NCBI RefSeq assembly: GCF_000172555.1
Contig: NZ_ABOX02000040.1
Location: 1-62,209 of the forward strand
DNA length: 62,209 nucleotides
Source of the DNA: Pedosphaera parvula Ellin514
Lineage (GTDB): Bacteria; Verrucomicrobiota; Verrucomicrobiia; Limisphaerales; Pedosphaeraceae
Direction of reading: 5' to 3'
A program made the position numbers and the translations under genes. The notes beneath the pieces are model-generated. The model ran no database searches. It saw only the letters and a list, made by a program, of their open reading frames with translations, and was not told the DNA's origin. Each line of letters opens with the position of its first letter. Position 1 is the stretch's first letter. Below, piece by piece: positions 48,810-57,885 of the stretch.

Positions 48810-48863
48810 GTTCGTTGGAGTAAAAGGTCCAGATTTTTAAACAGAATATTTGTCTACTGAAAT

Positions 48864-50345
48864 ATGTCCGCACCCACTGTGTCCACGGCCAGAAACGGTT
48901 TAATCGGAAGTAGTGACCTCCCGGCGCTGCCGCCCGGAGTAAAGGTGACCACGTTGGAAAACGGGCTCACGATCATTGTGCGTGAAGACCACAATGCACC
49001 GGTGGTATCAGTGCAGGCGTGGAGCATGACTGGAAGCGTCCACGAAGGAAAGTGGCTGGGCGCTGGAATGTCTCATGTGCTTGAGCACATGCTTTTCAAA
49101 GGGACCACGACGCGTGGCGCAGGGCGCATTGACCAGGAGGTCCAGGACGCGGGAGGTTACATGAACGCCTATACCTCCTTCGATCGCACAGTCTATTACA
49201 TCGATGTGCCGAATACCGGCGCGAAGGTGGCAGTGGATATTCTTTGCGACATCATGCAGCACGCCACCCTGCCCGCGGAGGAGATGGAAAAGGAGAAGCA
49301 GGTTATTCTTCGCGAAATGGACATGAACCAGGATGATCCTGGACGTCGCTCCAGCAGGCGCTTGTTTGAGACTGCATATACGAAGAGCCCCTACCGTTAC
49401 ACAGTCATCGGTTATCCCGACATATATAACGAGTTAAAGGCGGATGACATCCGGGAGTATTATCATCAGCGCTATGCTCCCAACAACGTGTTCTACGTTG
49501 TTGTGGGAGACATCAAGACGGAGGAAGTTATTGCCCAGATTCGGGAGTCGTATGCCAAAGCCAAAGCCAAGGCAATGCCGCCGCTGGTATTACCTGAGGA
49601 GCCAAAGCAGACGGCCTCACGCGAGGTGATTGAAGAAGCGCCAATTGAATTGGGATATGTTTATTTTAGCTGGCACATACCGGAATTAAGGCATCCAGAT
49701 GTTCCGATTCTCGATGTCCTGGCGGTCATTCTGGGTAGTGGCCGCAGCTCGCACCTGTATCAGCAAATTCGGGAGAAAGCGGGATTGGTAAATTCCGTGG
49801 ATGCATGGACGTACAGTCCAGGAAGCACCGGGTTGCTCGGCATGAGCGCGGTGGTGGATGCTGATAAGTTCAACGCGGCGCGGGAAGCGATGCTGGTTGA
49901 AATTGAGAAGCTGAAGGATGAACCAATTTCCGCCGCCGAGGTGAACAAGGCAGTAAAACAATTCATTTCGGCCACCTTGTCTTCACGCAAAACGATGAGT
50001 GGGCAGGCCCAGGATTTGGGCGGCAACTGGCTCTCGGCGAATGATCTGAATTTTTCAGAGCGTTACCTGGCAGCAGTGAAACAGGTGACGCCGGCGGACT
50101 TGCAACGGGTCGCCAGGCAATATTTGACTTCCGGCAACCGAACACTTTATGCGTTGCTGCTACGGGCGCTGCGCCGAAACCGACGACGCTGGGCGAAGAG
50201 AAGCAGGAACATCCGATACAAAAATTTGATTTGCCGAATGGATTGCGATTGCTGGTCAAGGAGGACCATCGCCTGCCTTTCGTGCAATTTCGCGCGGTGT
50301 TTAAGGGCGGCGTGTTGGCTGAGGAGCCTGAGAAAAACGGAGTGA
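48864..50345 (+). CDS. M16 zinc peptidase, N-terminal (catalytic) half, frameshifted
   Basis: The ATG at 48864 opens an M16 (pitrilysin/processing-peptidase) domain. HVLEH at residues 71-75 is the inverted zinc motif (His71, Glu74, His75), with the distal Glu in EKEKQVILREM. The frame follows family sequence through NRTLYALL (about 50159). After that it turns into arginine-rich nonsense (RALRRNRRRW), while the adjacent frame continues with TGAAPKPTTLGEEKQ. One missing base near 50160 explains this; the real gene continues into the next entry. There is no signal peptide, so it is cytoplasmic unless the start is wrong. Confidence 0.85.
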   Translation: MSAPTVSTARNGLIGSSDLPALPPGVKVTTLENGLTIIVREDHNAPVVSVQAWSMTGSVHEGKWLGAGMSHVLEHMLFKGTTTRGAGRIDQEVQDAGGYMNAYTSFDRTVYYIDVPNTGAKVAVDILCDIMQHATLPAEEMEKEKQVILREMDMNQDDPGRRSSRRLFETAYTKSPYRYTVIGYPDIYNELKADDIREYYHQRYAPNNVFYVVVGDIKTEEVIAQIRESYAKAKAKAMPPLVLPEEPKQTASREVIEEAPIELGYVYFSWHIPELRHPDVPILDVLAVILGSGRSSHLYQQIREKAGLVNSVDAWTYSPGSTGLLGMSAVVDADKFNAAREAMLVEIEKLKDEPISAAEVNKAVKQFISATLSSRKTMSGQAQDLGGNWLSANDLNFSERYLAAVKQVTPADLQRVARQYLTSGNRTLYALLLRALRRNRRRWAKRSRNIRYKNLICRMDCDCWSRRTIACLSCNFARCLRAACWLRSLRKTE

Positions 50346-51466
50346 GCAGCCTTACGACGAAAATGCTCCTGAAAGGTACAAAGACACATTCGGCGGAAGA
50401 CATTGCGCGGGAGATCGAATCCATCGGCGGCAGCATCGATACGTTTGGCGGGAACAACAGTTTTGGAGCGAGCGCCGAAGTTTTGAGCGGCGATTTTGCC
50501 ACGGGACTGGATCTGTTATCGGATGTCCTGCTTAATCCGGTGTTCCCCTCCTCCGCCCTCGAAAGAGAAAAGCAAATCCAACTTGCCGGCATCAAAGCGC
50601 AGAAAGATCAGCTTTTAAAAACTGCAGGGGTTAATATGCGCAAGGCCCTGTTTGGCAATCAGGGATATGGCTTGGACAGTATGGGCACAGAAGAAACCGT
50701 GCCGCGCCTGCAGGTGGCCGATCTACAGAACTTGCATCAACGGCTGACAGTTCCGAACAATTGTGTGCTGGCGATTTATGGTGATGTGCAGGCAGGTGCC
50801 GTAAAGGCTGAGGTTGAAAAAATGTTCGGGAATTGGAAACCCAGTGCCAAACCGCTGCCTGAACCAGTCAAGCCCAAGCTTCTTAGCGAGGTGAAGCAGG
50901 TCTGCGAAACGCGCGATAAGAAGCAGGCGGTGTTGATCATCGGTTTTTCCGGAACAACATTGTATGAGAAGGACCGTTATCCGCTGGAATTAATCCAGGA
51001 AGCCTGCAGTGATCTTGGGTCGCGACTGTTCCTGCGCGTGCGCGAGAACCTGGGGCTGGCTTATTACGTTGGAGCGCAAAACTTCATGGGAATCGTGCCG
51101 GGTTATTTCGCCTTCTATTGTGGCACTGCTCCGGAGAAGGTGGAGCTCGTAGAAAAAGAGTTGCTGCGCGAGGCGGAATTGTTGCGCGCGGATGGATTGA
51201 CTGAGGAGGAGCTCAAACGGGCAAAGGCGAAGGTTATCGGGCAGAAGAAAATTGCCCGGCAGGATTTGGGCGGGCTTGCCAGCACTACGGCTTTGGATGA
51301 ACTGTTTGGCCTTGGCTACGCACATAGCGAGACTGAGGATGCAGAATATGAGGCGGTCACGCTGGAGCAAATCAAGACGGTGGCGCAGAAATATCTCAAG
51401 CCGGATGCGCTGGTAATTTCAGTCGTCAAGCCGGAAGCCATCAGCACCAGCAAAGGCAAAGAGTAA
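50231..51466 (+). CDS. M16 peptidase, C-terminal (non-catalytic) half
   Basis: In-frame sequence begins near 50156, upstream of the first start-like codon (TTG 50231). Two M16 lobes follow (KFDLPNGLRLLVKEDH to about 51440). The position of the zinc motif is NGVSSLTTKML, lacking both His residues, so this half is the inactive partner, with the glycine-rich and Arg/Tyr substrate segments preserved (SRLFLRVRENLGLAYYVGA). Together the two halves make an approximately 865-residue two-domain M16 protein, active N-half plus inactive C-half, as in many bacterial pitrilysin-like proteins. The pair is one gene broken by a single-base deletion. Confidence 0.82.
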   Translation: MPNGLRLLVKEDHRLPFVQFRAVFKGGVLAEEPEKNGVSSLTTKMLLKGTKTHSAEDIAREIESIGGSIDTFGGNNSFGASAEVLSGDFATGLDLLSDVLLNPVFPSSALEREKQIQLAGIKAQKDQLLKTAGVNMRKALFGNQGYGLDSMGTEETVPRLQVADLQNLHQRLTVPNNCVLAIYGDVQAGAVKAEVEKMFGNWKPSAKPLPEPVKPKLLSEVKQVCETRDKKQAVLIIGFSGTTLYEKDRYPLELIQEACSDLGSRLFLRVRENLGLAYYVGAQNFMGIVPGYFAFYCGTAPEKVELVEKELLREAELLRADGLTEEELKRAKAKVIGQKKIARQDLGGLASTTALDELFGLGYAHSETEDAEYEAVTLEQIKTVAQKYLKPDALVISVVKPEAISTSKGKE

Positions 51467-51499
51467 GGACGCGAGGTTTAGCGCATCCACTGAGATCGG

Positions 51500-51997
51500 T
51501 TACGGAATGCTGGCCAGGAGAAAGTCTGCGGTCCTGGTCAGGTCCTGGTTCAAGCGATCCAATTCATCGGAGACGGGATTCATTGCGACTGACGGCATGG
51601 TGCTGATTTGATTTCCCATTTCCAAGGCGTCGGCCGCCATAGCCAACGCCTGTGAATTGAGTTCAGGGTTCGCAGTTGAGCGAGGAGATTGCAAGGTCCA
51701 CCAGACTATCAACAGCAGCAAAGCAGCCAGTGAAGTGGCAGGAAGCCAGCGTAAGACATTGAAACTGAAATTGGCCTGAGGGCGTTCAGCCTGGCGGACC
51801 GCCTGCATGATTGAGTTATGAAGTGAAGGAGACGTTTCAGGCTGCGGCACCGATTGCTTCAAAGCCCGATCCAGAGCGGAGGCATTCTTTGCGAATTGGC
51901 GCACGTCATTGGCTTTGGTCTCCGGGATGTGATCCGGAATTGGTTTGCCAGCATCCAGAGCCGTGGAGATTTTGAATTTCGCAAGGAATGTTTTCAT
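51500..51997 (-). CDS. Membrane protein, possible anti-sigma partner
   Basis: A 165-residue protein (ATG 51997; ATG 52003 is also in frame) with one membrane helix (residues ~83-103, WLPATSLAALLLLIVWWTL). It begins 14 nt after the ECF sigma gene stop, the usual place for an anti-sigma factor. The N-terminal cytoplasmic half is helical and contains no HxxxCxxC zinc anti-sigma motif. The C-terminal half (LDRLNQDLTRTADFLL) is helical and extracytoplasmic. A sigma-sequestering role is suggested by context only. Confidence 0.65.
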   Translation of the reverse strand: MKTFLAKFKISTALDAGKPIPDHIPETKANDVRQFAKNASALDRALKQSVPQPETSPSLHNSIMQAVRQAERPQANFSFNVLRWLPATSLAALLLLIVWWTLQSPRSTANPELNSQALAMAADALEMGNQISTMPSVAMNPVSDELDRLNQDLTRTADFLLASIP

Positions 51998-52011
51998 ACA
52001 CATTGTTTTAA

Positions 52012-52677
52012 TTACACGAGACCCAAGCCAGATTGTTTGAGTCGGGCTGCTGCCGGTCCAGTCTGGAGACCAGGAGTCTCTTTAGGTTTGGAGCCGGCAG
52101 TGGCAACTCCATTTGGTTGGTTGGGAGCTTTTCCAGCGATTTCTATTTCGTGGCCGAGAGTCGTGCGAGCCCGAAATAAGAGCACTTTGACGTGGGTTCG
52201 GGTTTTGCGGAGCACCTGGGCGATTTCCTCAACGCTCATTTCTTCAGCATATTTCAGCCACAAAGCCTCAAACTGCAAAGGTGGCAAATGTTGGCGGGCG
52301 GTTGACCAAAGCCCTTGCCGAGCTTCCTTCCGTGCCAATTGTGACGCCGGGTCATCGTGGTCGGTTTGGTCAGGAACCGGTTCATCGGCCATGGGAGGTG
52401 TGGCGCGATGGTGGTCGATCGACTTGCGGCGGGCGATGGTGAAGAGCCAGGGAGCGAACTTTTTGCTCAAATCAAATTGAGCGATGGCCTGGAAGGCACG
52501 CACAAAGGTGTCCTGGGTGATCTCGCGCGCATCAGCGTCATTACGGCAGAGGTTGGCAACAAAACGGTGGATGCGGCCTTCGTACCGATAGACCAGTTTT
52601 TCAAACGCGGACAGGGAGCCTACCTGGGTTAGCCGGGCAAGCTCCTCGTCTGAAACCGTTTTGATTTCCCAGGCCAT
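52012..52677 (-). CDS. ECF-type RNA polymerase sigma factor
   Basis: A 221-residue sigma-70 family protein. Region 2 (residues ~12-85) has FEKLVYRYEGRIHRFV and DAREITQDTFVRAFQAI; region 4 (~130-180) has LPPLQFEALWLKYAEEMSVEEIAQVL and a recognition helix RTHVKVLLFRARTTL. Regions 1 and 3 are absent, as in ECF sigma factors. A Pro/Gly-rich tail of about 40 residues follows. It is transcribed after the secreted protein gene (51-nt gap) and before the membrane protein gene. Confidence 0.93.
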   Translation of the reverse strand: MAWEIKTVSDEELARLTQVGSLSAFEKLVYRYEGRIHRFVANLCRNDADAREITQDTFVRAFQAIAQFDLSKKFAPWLFTIARRKSIDHHRATPPMADEPVPDQTDHDDPASQLARKEARQGLWSTARQHLPPLQFEALWLKYAEEMSVEEIAQVLRKTRTHVKVLLFRARTTLGHEIEIAGKAPNQPNGVATAGSKPKETPGLQTGPAAARLKQSGLGLV

Positions 52678-52728
52678 TTGTTTTTATAATAAGGGACCAA
52701 CCTCTGCGATTTGGGCAAGCACTTATTC

Positions 52729-53676
52729 CTATTCGGCATGCTTTTTGGCTTTGCGCGCGGCGTCGGCTTTCATGATTGCAATTGCATCGCCGACTGGGAG
52801 GGACAAGGTTGAGATGGTAACAGCGCCATCCTGCTTAAGGGTGATGGCATCGGCCAACTTTTGAGCATTAGGATTGTCCTTTTGCAGTTTCATGAGCGAA
52901 ACCATTCCTTGAGCGATGGAATTGATATTTTTGGCAACTTCCTCGTCGTTGGCTTCCAATGTAATCGTGGCGATCAACTGTTGTTGCGCCTCACCAACAT
53001 CAAGGCGGATCGACTTGGATAACTTGAGGAGCTGGGAATTCGGGTCGGTTCCGGGCAGGTCGAGCCTGCGAGCGGCCCCTTGGATGAAGCTGGTCGTGCC
53101 GGTCGCGCCGAGTTGAGGGAAGGTGGAAGTGGTGGATAGATTTGCACCGCCGTCGAGAACATCCAAGGCGCTGGCGACGGTGGCTTCACGTTGTCCGAAG
53201 ATGACGCGGTTGCCTTGAATTGAGGCGTAAACCCGCTTTTCCCCGTGCTTATTCTTTTTGTTTTCGTCGATCCAGCTGTGGATCGTGTGCGCGCCGTGCT
53301 CGCTGCTCTCGTATTTTTTCGCGGCTTTGGCAAGGGTAGTGAGACGTTCAGCATCGAAATCAGCGTATACCAGCAGGACACCATCCTCGGGCTTGGCGCC
53401 GGTGCCGTAGAGCGTCAGGCCGTGCAGCTGCTTGCGGGGATCGAAACTGAAGATGGTTTGGAAGGCAGCGAGCTTGGCCTTGGATTCCGGTTTATCCATT
53501 TCACCGAGGATAAATTGCCCAATGGCCGTGGGACGGAGGCTGTCGCAGTCCAGATGCAGCACCCAAGCAGGGTCCGCCGGGACGTCGGCGCGTTGCAGTG
53601 GAGCGGACCAGGCAGGCAAAGTGAGTGCACAAAGTGCAGTGACGGAGAGGGTTCGGTTCCAGAAATTGCTTTTCAT
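52729..53676 (-). CDS. Secreted protein of unknown function next to the sigma factor
   Basis: A 315-residue protein with a signal peptide (residues 1-25, PAWSAP). The mature part alternates helices and strands (WVLHLDCDSLRPTAIGQFIL, GVLLVYADFDAERLTTLAKAA, RVYASIQGNRVIFGQREATV) and ends in a Lys/Ala-rich tail. It resembles, in general pattern only, DUF3352-type periplasmic proteins. It is the first gene of a likely three-gene unit with the ECF sigma factor and its putative partner, so it may be an input or target of that regulator. Confidence 0.7.
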   Translation of the reverse strand: MKSNFWNRTLSVTALCALTLPAWSAPLQRADVPADPAWVLHLDCDSLRPTAIGQFILGEMDKPESKAKLAAFQTIFSFDPRKQLHGLTLYGTGAKPEDGVLLVYADFDAERLTTLAKAAKKYESSEHGAHTIHSWIDENKKNKHGEKRVYASIQGNRVIFGQREATVASALDVLDGGANLSTTSTFPQLGATGTTSFIQGAARRLDLPGTDPNSQLLKLSKSIRLDVGEAQQQLIATITLEANDEEVAKNINSIAQGMVSLMKLQKDNPNAQKLADAITLKQDGAVTISTLSLPVGDAIAIMKADAARKAKKHAE

Positions 53677-53787
53677 ATTTTATCTGTTCCAGTTTCGTTA
53701 TCGTACGAGCGAATAATGATCCGCTTTCAATAAGGCTTACGGATTGAGTGGAGAAAAGGTTACAGCAAAGATATGAACCCTCCGGCC

Positions 53788-54716
53788 TTACCCGGTAGCG
53801 ACGCGATAGGCGGCCAGGATGCCGAAGACGAGCCACATCAGGAATCCCAGACTCCGGCTTCGTTGGAACACCGACCATCTATAGGATAAAGTGTCGGCTC
53901 TGCTCCTGACTGTCTTGATGAATTCAGCCTTGGAGGGCTTGCCGTTTAGGAAATCCTGCAGTTCGGGCAAGGTGGCACGAAAATCCTGGATTTCCTCTTT
54001 GGTAACAAAGAATTCGTTTTTCCCATAATGATGCGCGAACAAGTTAGAGATTTCCTGATCAGAACTGGCATTCAGCGCCTTTCGGGCGAAAGCAGTGTGC
54101 TCGACATAGGCATTCTCGGCAAGGCCGTCCAGGGAACCATCGACGAAGCGTTGGATTACGAAATACTGGCCGCCAATGATGGCCAGGGCGGTAATTAGGA
54201 CGGCGATGGAGCCGTATTTGTGGGTGGTAGGACAACCGAATTTGCGCATGCCAAGGCCGACGGCGACGCCGATAAGCCAGGAGACGATGCGAATCTCATA
54301 ACCGGTTGCAAGAGTTAACAGATACCAGGCAAATGCAGCCAAGGCACCGGCAGCCACACCAGCCATGATTCCCATGGCGGGCTTTCCGCGGCTCATTGAA
54401 ACTTTGGTTAATTGTTTATTCGCCGCCGAAAGTTGAGCGTAAGGTGGAGCGACAGGGGGAACGGTCTCGGCCTCGGGACTGGTGGTGGTCGGAGTTGGCT
54501 CCGCCCGGTGGATGCGTAGTCTGCGGTTTTCAGCTGGTCCCGATGGCGCAGCGTTTAGTGCGGATTGAGCGCGAAAGTTTTGCGAGAATGGCGTTACCGA
54601 GTTTGGTGTCATCGCCCCGCATGAAGGGCAACAGACGCTGAAAGGCATCCGACCATCTCCGGCTCAACATCAAACTTAAAGTTCTGGCCGCAGGGACATT
54701 GAATTTTGATTTCCAT
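53788..54716 (-). CDS. Zinc-ribbon multi-TM protein, frameshifted near its start
   Basis: The probable native start is the ATG at 54716, giving MEIKIQCPCGQNFKFDVEPEM. The frame is lost near 54655, and the rest (from 54648, MPFSVCCPSCGAMTPNS) lies in another frame to 53788. Inserting one G joins them into a CxC...CxxC zinc-ribbon followed by a Pro/Thr-rich linker, two to three membrane helices (GIMAGVAAGALAAFAWYLL, IAVLITALAIIGG), a helical extracytoplasmic part and a last helix. The frame from 54648 alone is 286 residues. Function unknown. It is divergent from two FHA-zinc-TM genes with similar layout, and may act with them. Confidence 0.65.
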
Positions 54717-54927
54717 GCTCTCCTCACCTCTTTCGAAATTTTGCTTACTTACCGACTAAATCATTCTGGTAGATTTAGCTGGATGGGGCACGGAAAAACA
54801 AGGTGCAAAATAGTACGCCTAGTGATTATCGGGATAGAGCGAAAACTTTTGCTTTTTGATAGACAGGGGTGAGCAGGATGAATAGTAATTAATGATTCAT
54901 AGGAACTCGAGCAACCCTAACTTAATT

Positions 54928-56427
54928 ATGCCCCAATTGGTATTAAATCCAGGAACTCCACAGGCGAAAGAATACGAACTTAAGCAGGGGACAAATTACA
55001 TTGGGCGCGGGTTCGCGAATGATTTTCAGATCGATGATGGTTCAGTGTCCACGAGGCACTGCCAGATCACGGTGAATGGCAATCAAGTCCATTTCCAGGA
55101 CCTGAGGTCGACGAATGGCAGTTGTCTGAATGGCACGCCGGTGCAGGAGGCGACGCTACAGCCAGGTCAACGATTGCGCCTGGGTGGAGTGGAATTCCTA
55201 TTTCAAGATGATGCGGTGGGAAGCGTGAGTGTGGAGTCCCTGGCGATGACAGCAACACCCGTGGCTGTTGCGATGAGCGTGGGAGGTTCTGCGGTTGCGA
55301 CAGCTGCGCCGGTGGCGGTAGCGGCTCCGGCAAGTGGTTTGCGCATTTCACGTTCACATGCGGAGGAAACTGCAGCATCGGCATCCCCTGCTCCTGCGGG
55401 TGGGTTGCGTGTCGCGGGACTGGCTCCGACGGTGGCAGCACCGCCGCCACCGAGTCATGAGATACCTACTCCGCCGCTGCTATCGAGTCCAGTGGCACGG
55501 CCGGGAGGGAAACTGGTTTGCAAGTATCATCCCAAATCAACGGCCAGGTGGAGTTGCCCAAAGTGCGGCCAGGTGTTTTGTGATTTGTGCGTGAGTGCAC
55601 GCTCAATGGGTAGTGAGTCCGGGAACTTTTGCCGAAAATGCGCCGTGTTGTGCAATCCGGTTGAAGTGGCGATAGATCCGACTGAGGCTTCGAGGAAATC
55701 CAATTTTTTTGCCCAGTTGGGAGGCGCTTTTGGCTATCCTTTCAGACGAGGGGGCATGTACGTTCTTGTTGGCGGCACTCTTTTTTTTACCCTGATTCAA
55801 TCGTTAGCCACATTTGCTTTTGAAATGCACTTCCTTCTCGGCGTGGGCTTTATTTTCGCATTGTGGCTGGAGGCTATTTCGCTGGGCTACCTTTATGGTT
55901 ACATGCAAAACGTCATCCATGTCACGGCGGATGGTGATGTGGACGAACCTTCGCTGCCGGAGGTTACCAGTTTTTGGCAGGACATTATGGCACCTTGTTT
56001 CCAGCTGATTGGAATCCTGTTGCTCTGTTTTGGCCCAACAATTGGAGCCGCAGCATGGGCAGCATCCAATGGCGGACCGGTTGCAGCCCTTTTGGCAATT
56101 CCAGCGATTTTATTTGGATGTGTTTATTTTCCGATGGCAATTTTGTCGGCAACCATGTTGGGAAGCATAACCGCAATCAATCCGCTGGTGGTCATTCCAG
56201 CCATCGCCAAGGTGCCGTTGCAATATTTCGTTGCTTTCCTCGTTTTGGGTGGGGTTTTCCTGGTGCGGTGGGCCGGTGCGGCCTGGTTGCCCACAATCAT
56301 CCCGGTTCGATTTGTTCCCGGCCTTATCTCAAGCTTCGTCGGCTTGTACTTTCTTACAGTGGAATGCCGCGTCCTGGGCCTGCTCTATTACGCAAACAAG
56401 CAAAAGATTGGCTGGTTCAACAGGTAG
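54928..56427 (+). CDS. FHA domain, zinc-binding, multi-TM protein
   Basis: A 499-residue protein from the ATG at 54928. The N-terminal FHA domain (residues ~5-95) keeps the phosphothreonine-binding pattern: Gly-Arg in YIGRGF, Ser-x-x-His in SVSTRHC, and Asn in STNGSCLNG. A long Ala/Val/Pro-rich linker (~105-205) leads to a zinc-binding segment with C-x-x-H, CPKCG, CDLC and CRKC pairs (~207-260), like a B-box. Five to six membrane helices follow in a DUF4013/Yip1-like arrangement to the C-terminus. FHA domains read Thr-phosphorylated partners of Ser/Thr kinases. A paralogue follows 72 nt downstream. Confidence 0.85.
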   Translation: MPQLVLNPGTPQAKEYELKQGTNYIGRGFANDFQIDDGSVSTRHCQITVNGNQVHFQDLRSTNGSCLNGTPVQEATLQPGQRLRLGGVEFLFQDDAVGSVSVESLAMTATPVAVAMSVGGSAVATAAPVAVAAPASGLRISRSHAEETAASASPAPAGGLRVAGLAPTVAAPPPPSHEIPTPPLLSSPVARPGGKLVCKYHPKSTARWSCPKCGQVFCDLCVSARSMGSESGNFCRKCAVLCNPVEVAIDPTEASRKSNFFAQLGGAFGYPFRRGGMYVLVGGTLFFTLIQSLATFAFEMHFLLGVGFIFALWLEAISLGYLYGYMQNVIHVTADGDVDEPSLPEVTSFWQDIMAPCFQLIGILLLCFGPTIGAAAWAASNGGPVAALLAIPAILFGCVYFPMAILSATMLGSITAINPLVVIPAIAKVPLQYFVAFLVLGGVFLVRWAGAAWLPTIIPVRFVPGLISSFVGLYFLTVECRVLGLLYYANKQKIGWFNR

Positions 56428-56499
56428 AAAGACAGTGACTGCTCAGTTCGCGGTATTCAGTCGGATTTGCGACCAGGAGTTTAGATTCAACATTTACTC

Positions 56500-57774
56500 A
56501 TGCCAAAATTGCTGCTCCATGTTGGGAGTCCGAGTCAGCGGGAATTTCAACTTCATCCCGGGGTTAATACCCTGGGTTCGACGGTTACGAATGACATATC
56601 CATCTATCACCACTCGATTGAAGATTTACACTGCGAAATAGTGGTGGAAGATGAAGGGGTGCTGGTTCGGGATTTAGGGTCGAGATACGGCTGTTTCGTG
56701 AACGAGGTGCAGCTTCATGAGGGCTATTTGCAGGCGAGTTGCACACTGCGAGTGGGAGAGGTGGAGTTGCTTTTTCAGGAGGATGCGCCGGAGTTGGTGC
56801 CAACGGCGGAGTTGTTCGCGGTCGAGGAGCAAACCGCGGCGACACCGAGGGTTTATAATCGGATGCGGGATGGATCACCGGCGTGTGAGAATCATGGGCG
56901 TTATCAGGCCAGGTTTGAGTGTCCGCAGTGTAGCGGTTTCTTTTGTGATTTGTGTGTGACGACGACGCGGGTGAAAGGGATATTACACAAGCAGTGCCGG
57001 AAATGTCAGTGTGAATGCGGACCGGTTGATCCAACTTTACTGAATCCAACCGACGAAGATGCGGACAAAAGTTTTTTTGCACTGTTGCCGAAGGTTTTTC
57101 GCTATCCGTTTCAAGGTGATGGTTGGGTCCTGATGATCACCGGGACATTGTTTTATCTCTTCGTCAATTTCATCGCGAATGCGGGTGTGTATTCCCCTGC
57201 CAGCCTGGTGGCACTGATCCTGGTTTCAGTTTTTGCGTTCGGGTATTTGTTTTCGTACCAGCAACGCATCGTCGTGACGACGACCAATGGCGCGCAGGAG
57301 ATGCCGGATTGGCCAGACTTTTTAGGTTGGGGAGATGTGTTTGGTCCGCTGATGCAGTTGATCATCATCCTGGCATTTTGTTTCAGCCCCACTCTGCTCA
57401 TGGCGATTTTGGCGAGCAACCAACCATTCTTGAGTGGTTTGGTGGCGCCAACCATGGTGCTGGGATGTCTTTATTTCCCGATGGCGATCCTGGCGGTTTC
57501 CATGTTCGATACTGTGATGGCGCTAAATCCGGTCCTAATCATTCCTTCCATGCTGCGGGTGTATCGTGAATATCTGACTGCTTGCGGGGTGTTGTTGTTG
57601 ATCCTGCTTTTGCAAGGCCTGGTGAATTTCTGCATGGACCAGTTCAAACATGCGATCGTGATTCCGAGCGTGGTATGCGGCTTTTTTGCCTGGTATTTCC
57701 TGACGGTGGAGATGCGGTTGTTGGGTGTCCTGTATCGGACGAAGAAGGCGGAGTTGGGATGGTTTAGAAAGTGA
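56500..57774 (+). CDS. FHA-like, zinc-binding, multi-TM protein (paralogue, degenerate FHA)
   Basis: A 424-residue paralogue of the preceding protein with the same order: FHA-like domain (~2-90), C-x-x-H...CPQC...CDLC...CRKC zinc segment (~128-175), then five to six membrane helices ending LLGVLYRTKKAELGWFRK, close to the end of its neighbour. The FHA pocket is altered: Gly-Arg is replaced by Gly-Ser, the Ser/His spacing is changed (SIEDLHC), and the Asn of STNG is Tyr in SRYG. It probably no longer binds phosphothreonine in the standard way. The linker is much shorter than in the paralogue. Tandem duplication is evident. Confidence 0.83.
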   Translation: MPKLLLHVGSPSQREFQLHPGVNTLGSTVTNDISIYHHSIEDLHCEIVVEDEGVLVRDLGSRYGCFVNEVQLHEGYLQASCTLRVGEVELLFQEDAPELVPTAELFAVEEQTAATPRVYNRMRDGSPACENHGRYQARFECPQCSGFFCDLCVTTTRVKGILHKQCRKCQCECGPVDPTLLNPTDEDADKSFFALLPKVFRYPFQGDGWVLMITGTLFYLFVNFIANAGVYSPASLVALILVSVFAFGYLFSYQQRIVVTTTNGAQEMPDWPDFLGWGDVFGPLMQLIIILAFCFSPTLLMAILASNQPFLSGLVAPTMVLGCLYFPMAILAVSMFDTVMALNPVLIIPSMLRVYREYLTACGVLLLILLLQGLVNFCMDQFKHAIVIPSVVCGFFAWYFLTVEMRLLGVLYRTKKAELGWFRK

Positions 57775-57885
57775 GGCGGGAGGTTGTTGCGTGTCGCGGT
57801 AAGTCAAGGTGTCCTGACCCTGCGGGGAACATAAACGGATATTTAAGATTGACTCGCCTCGAAGAACACTGATAGTTCTTTTTTT

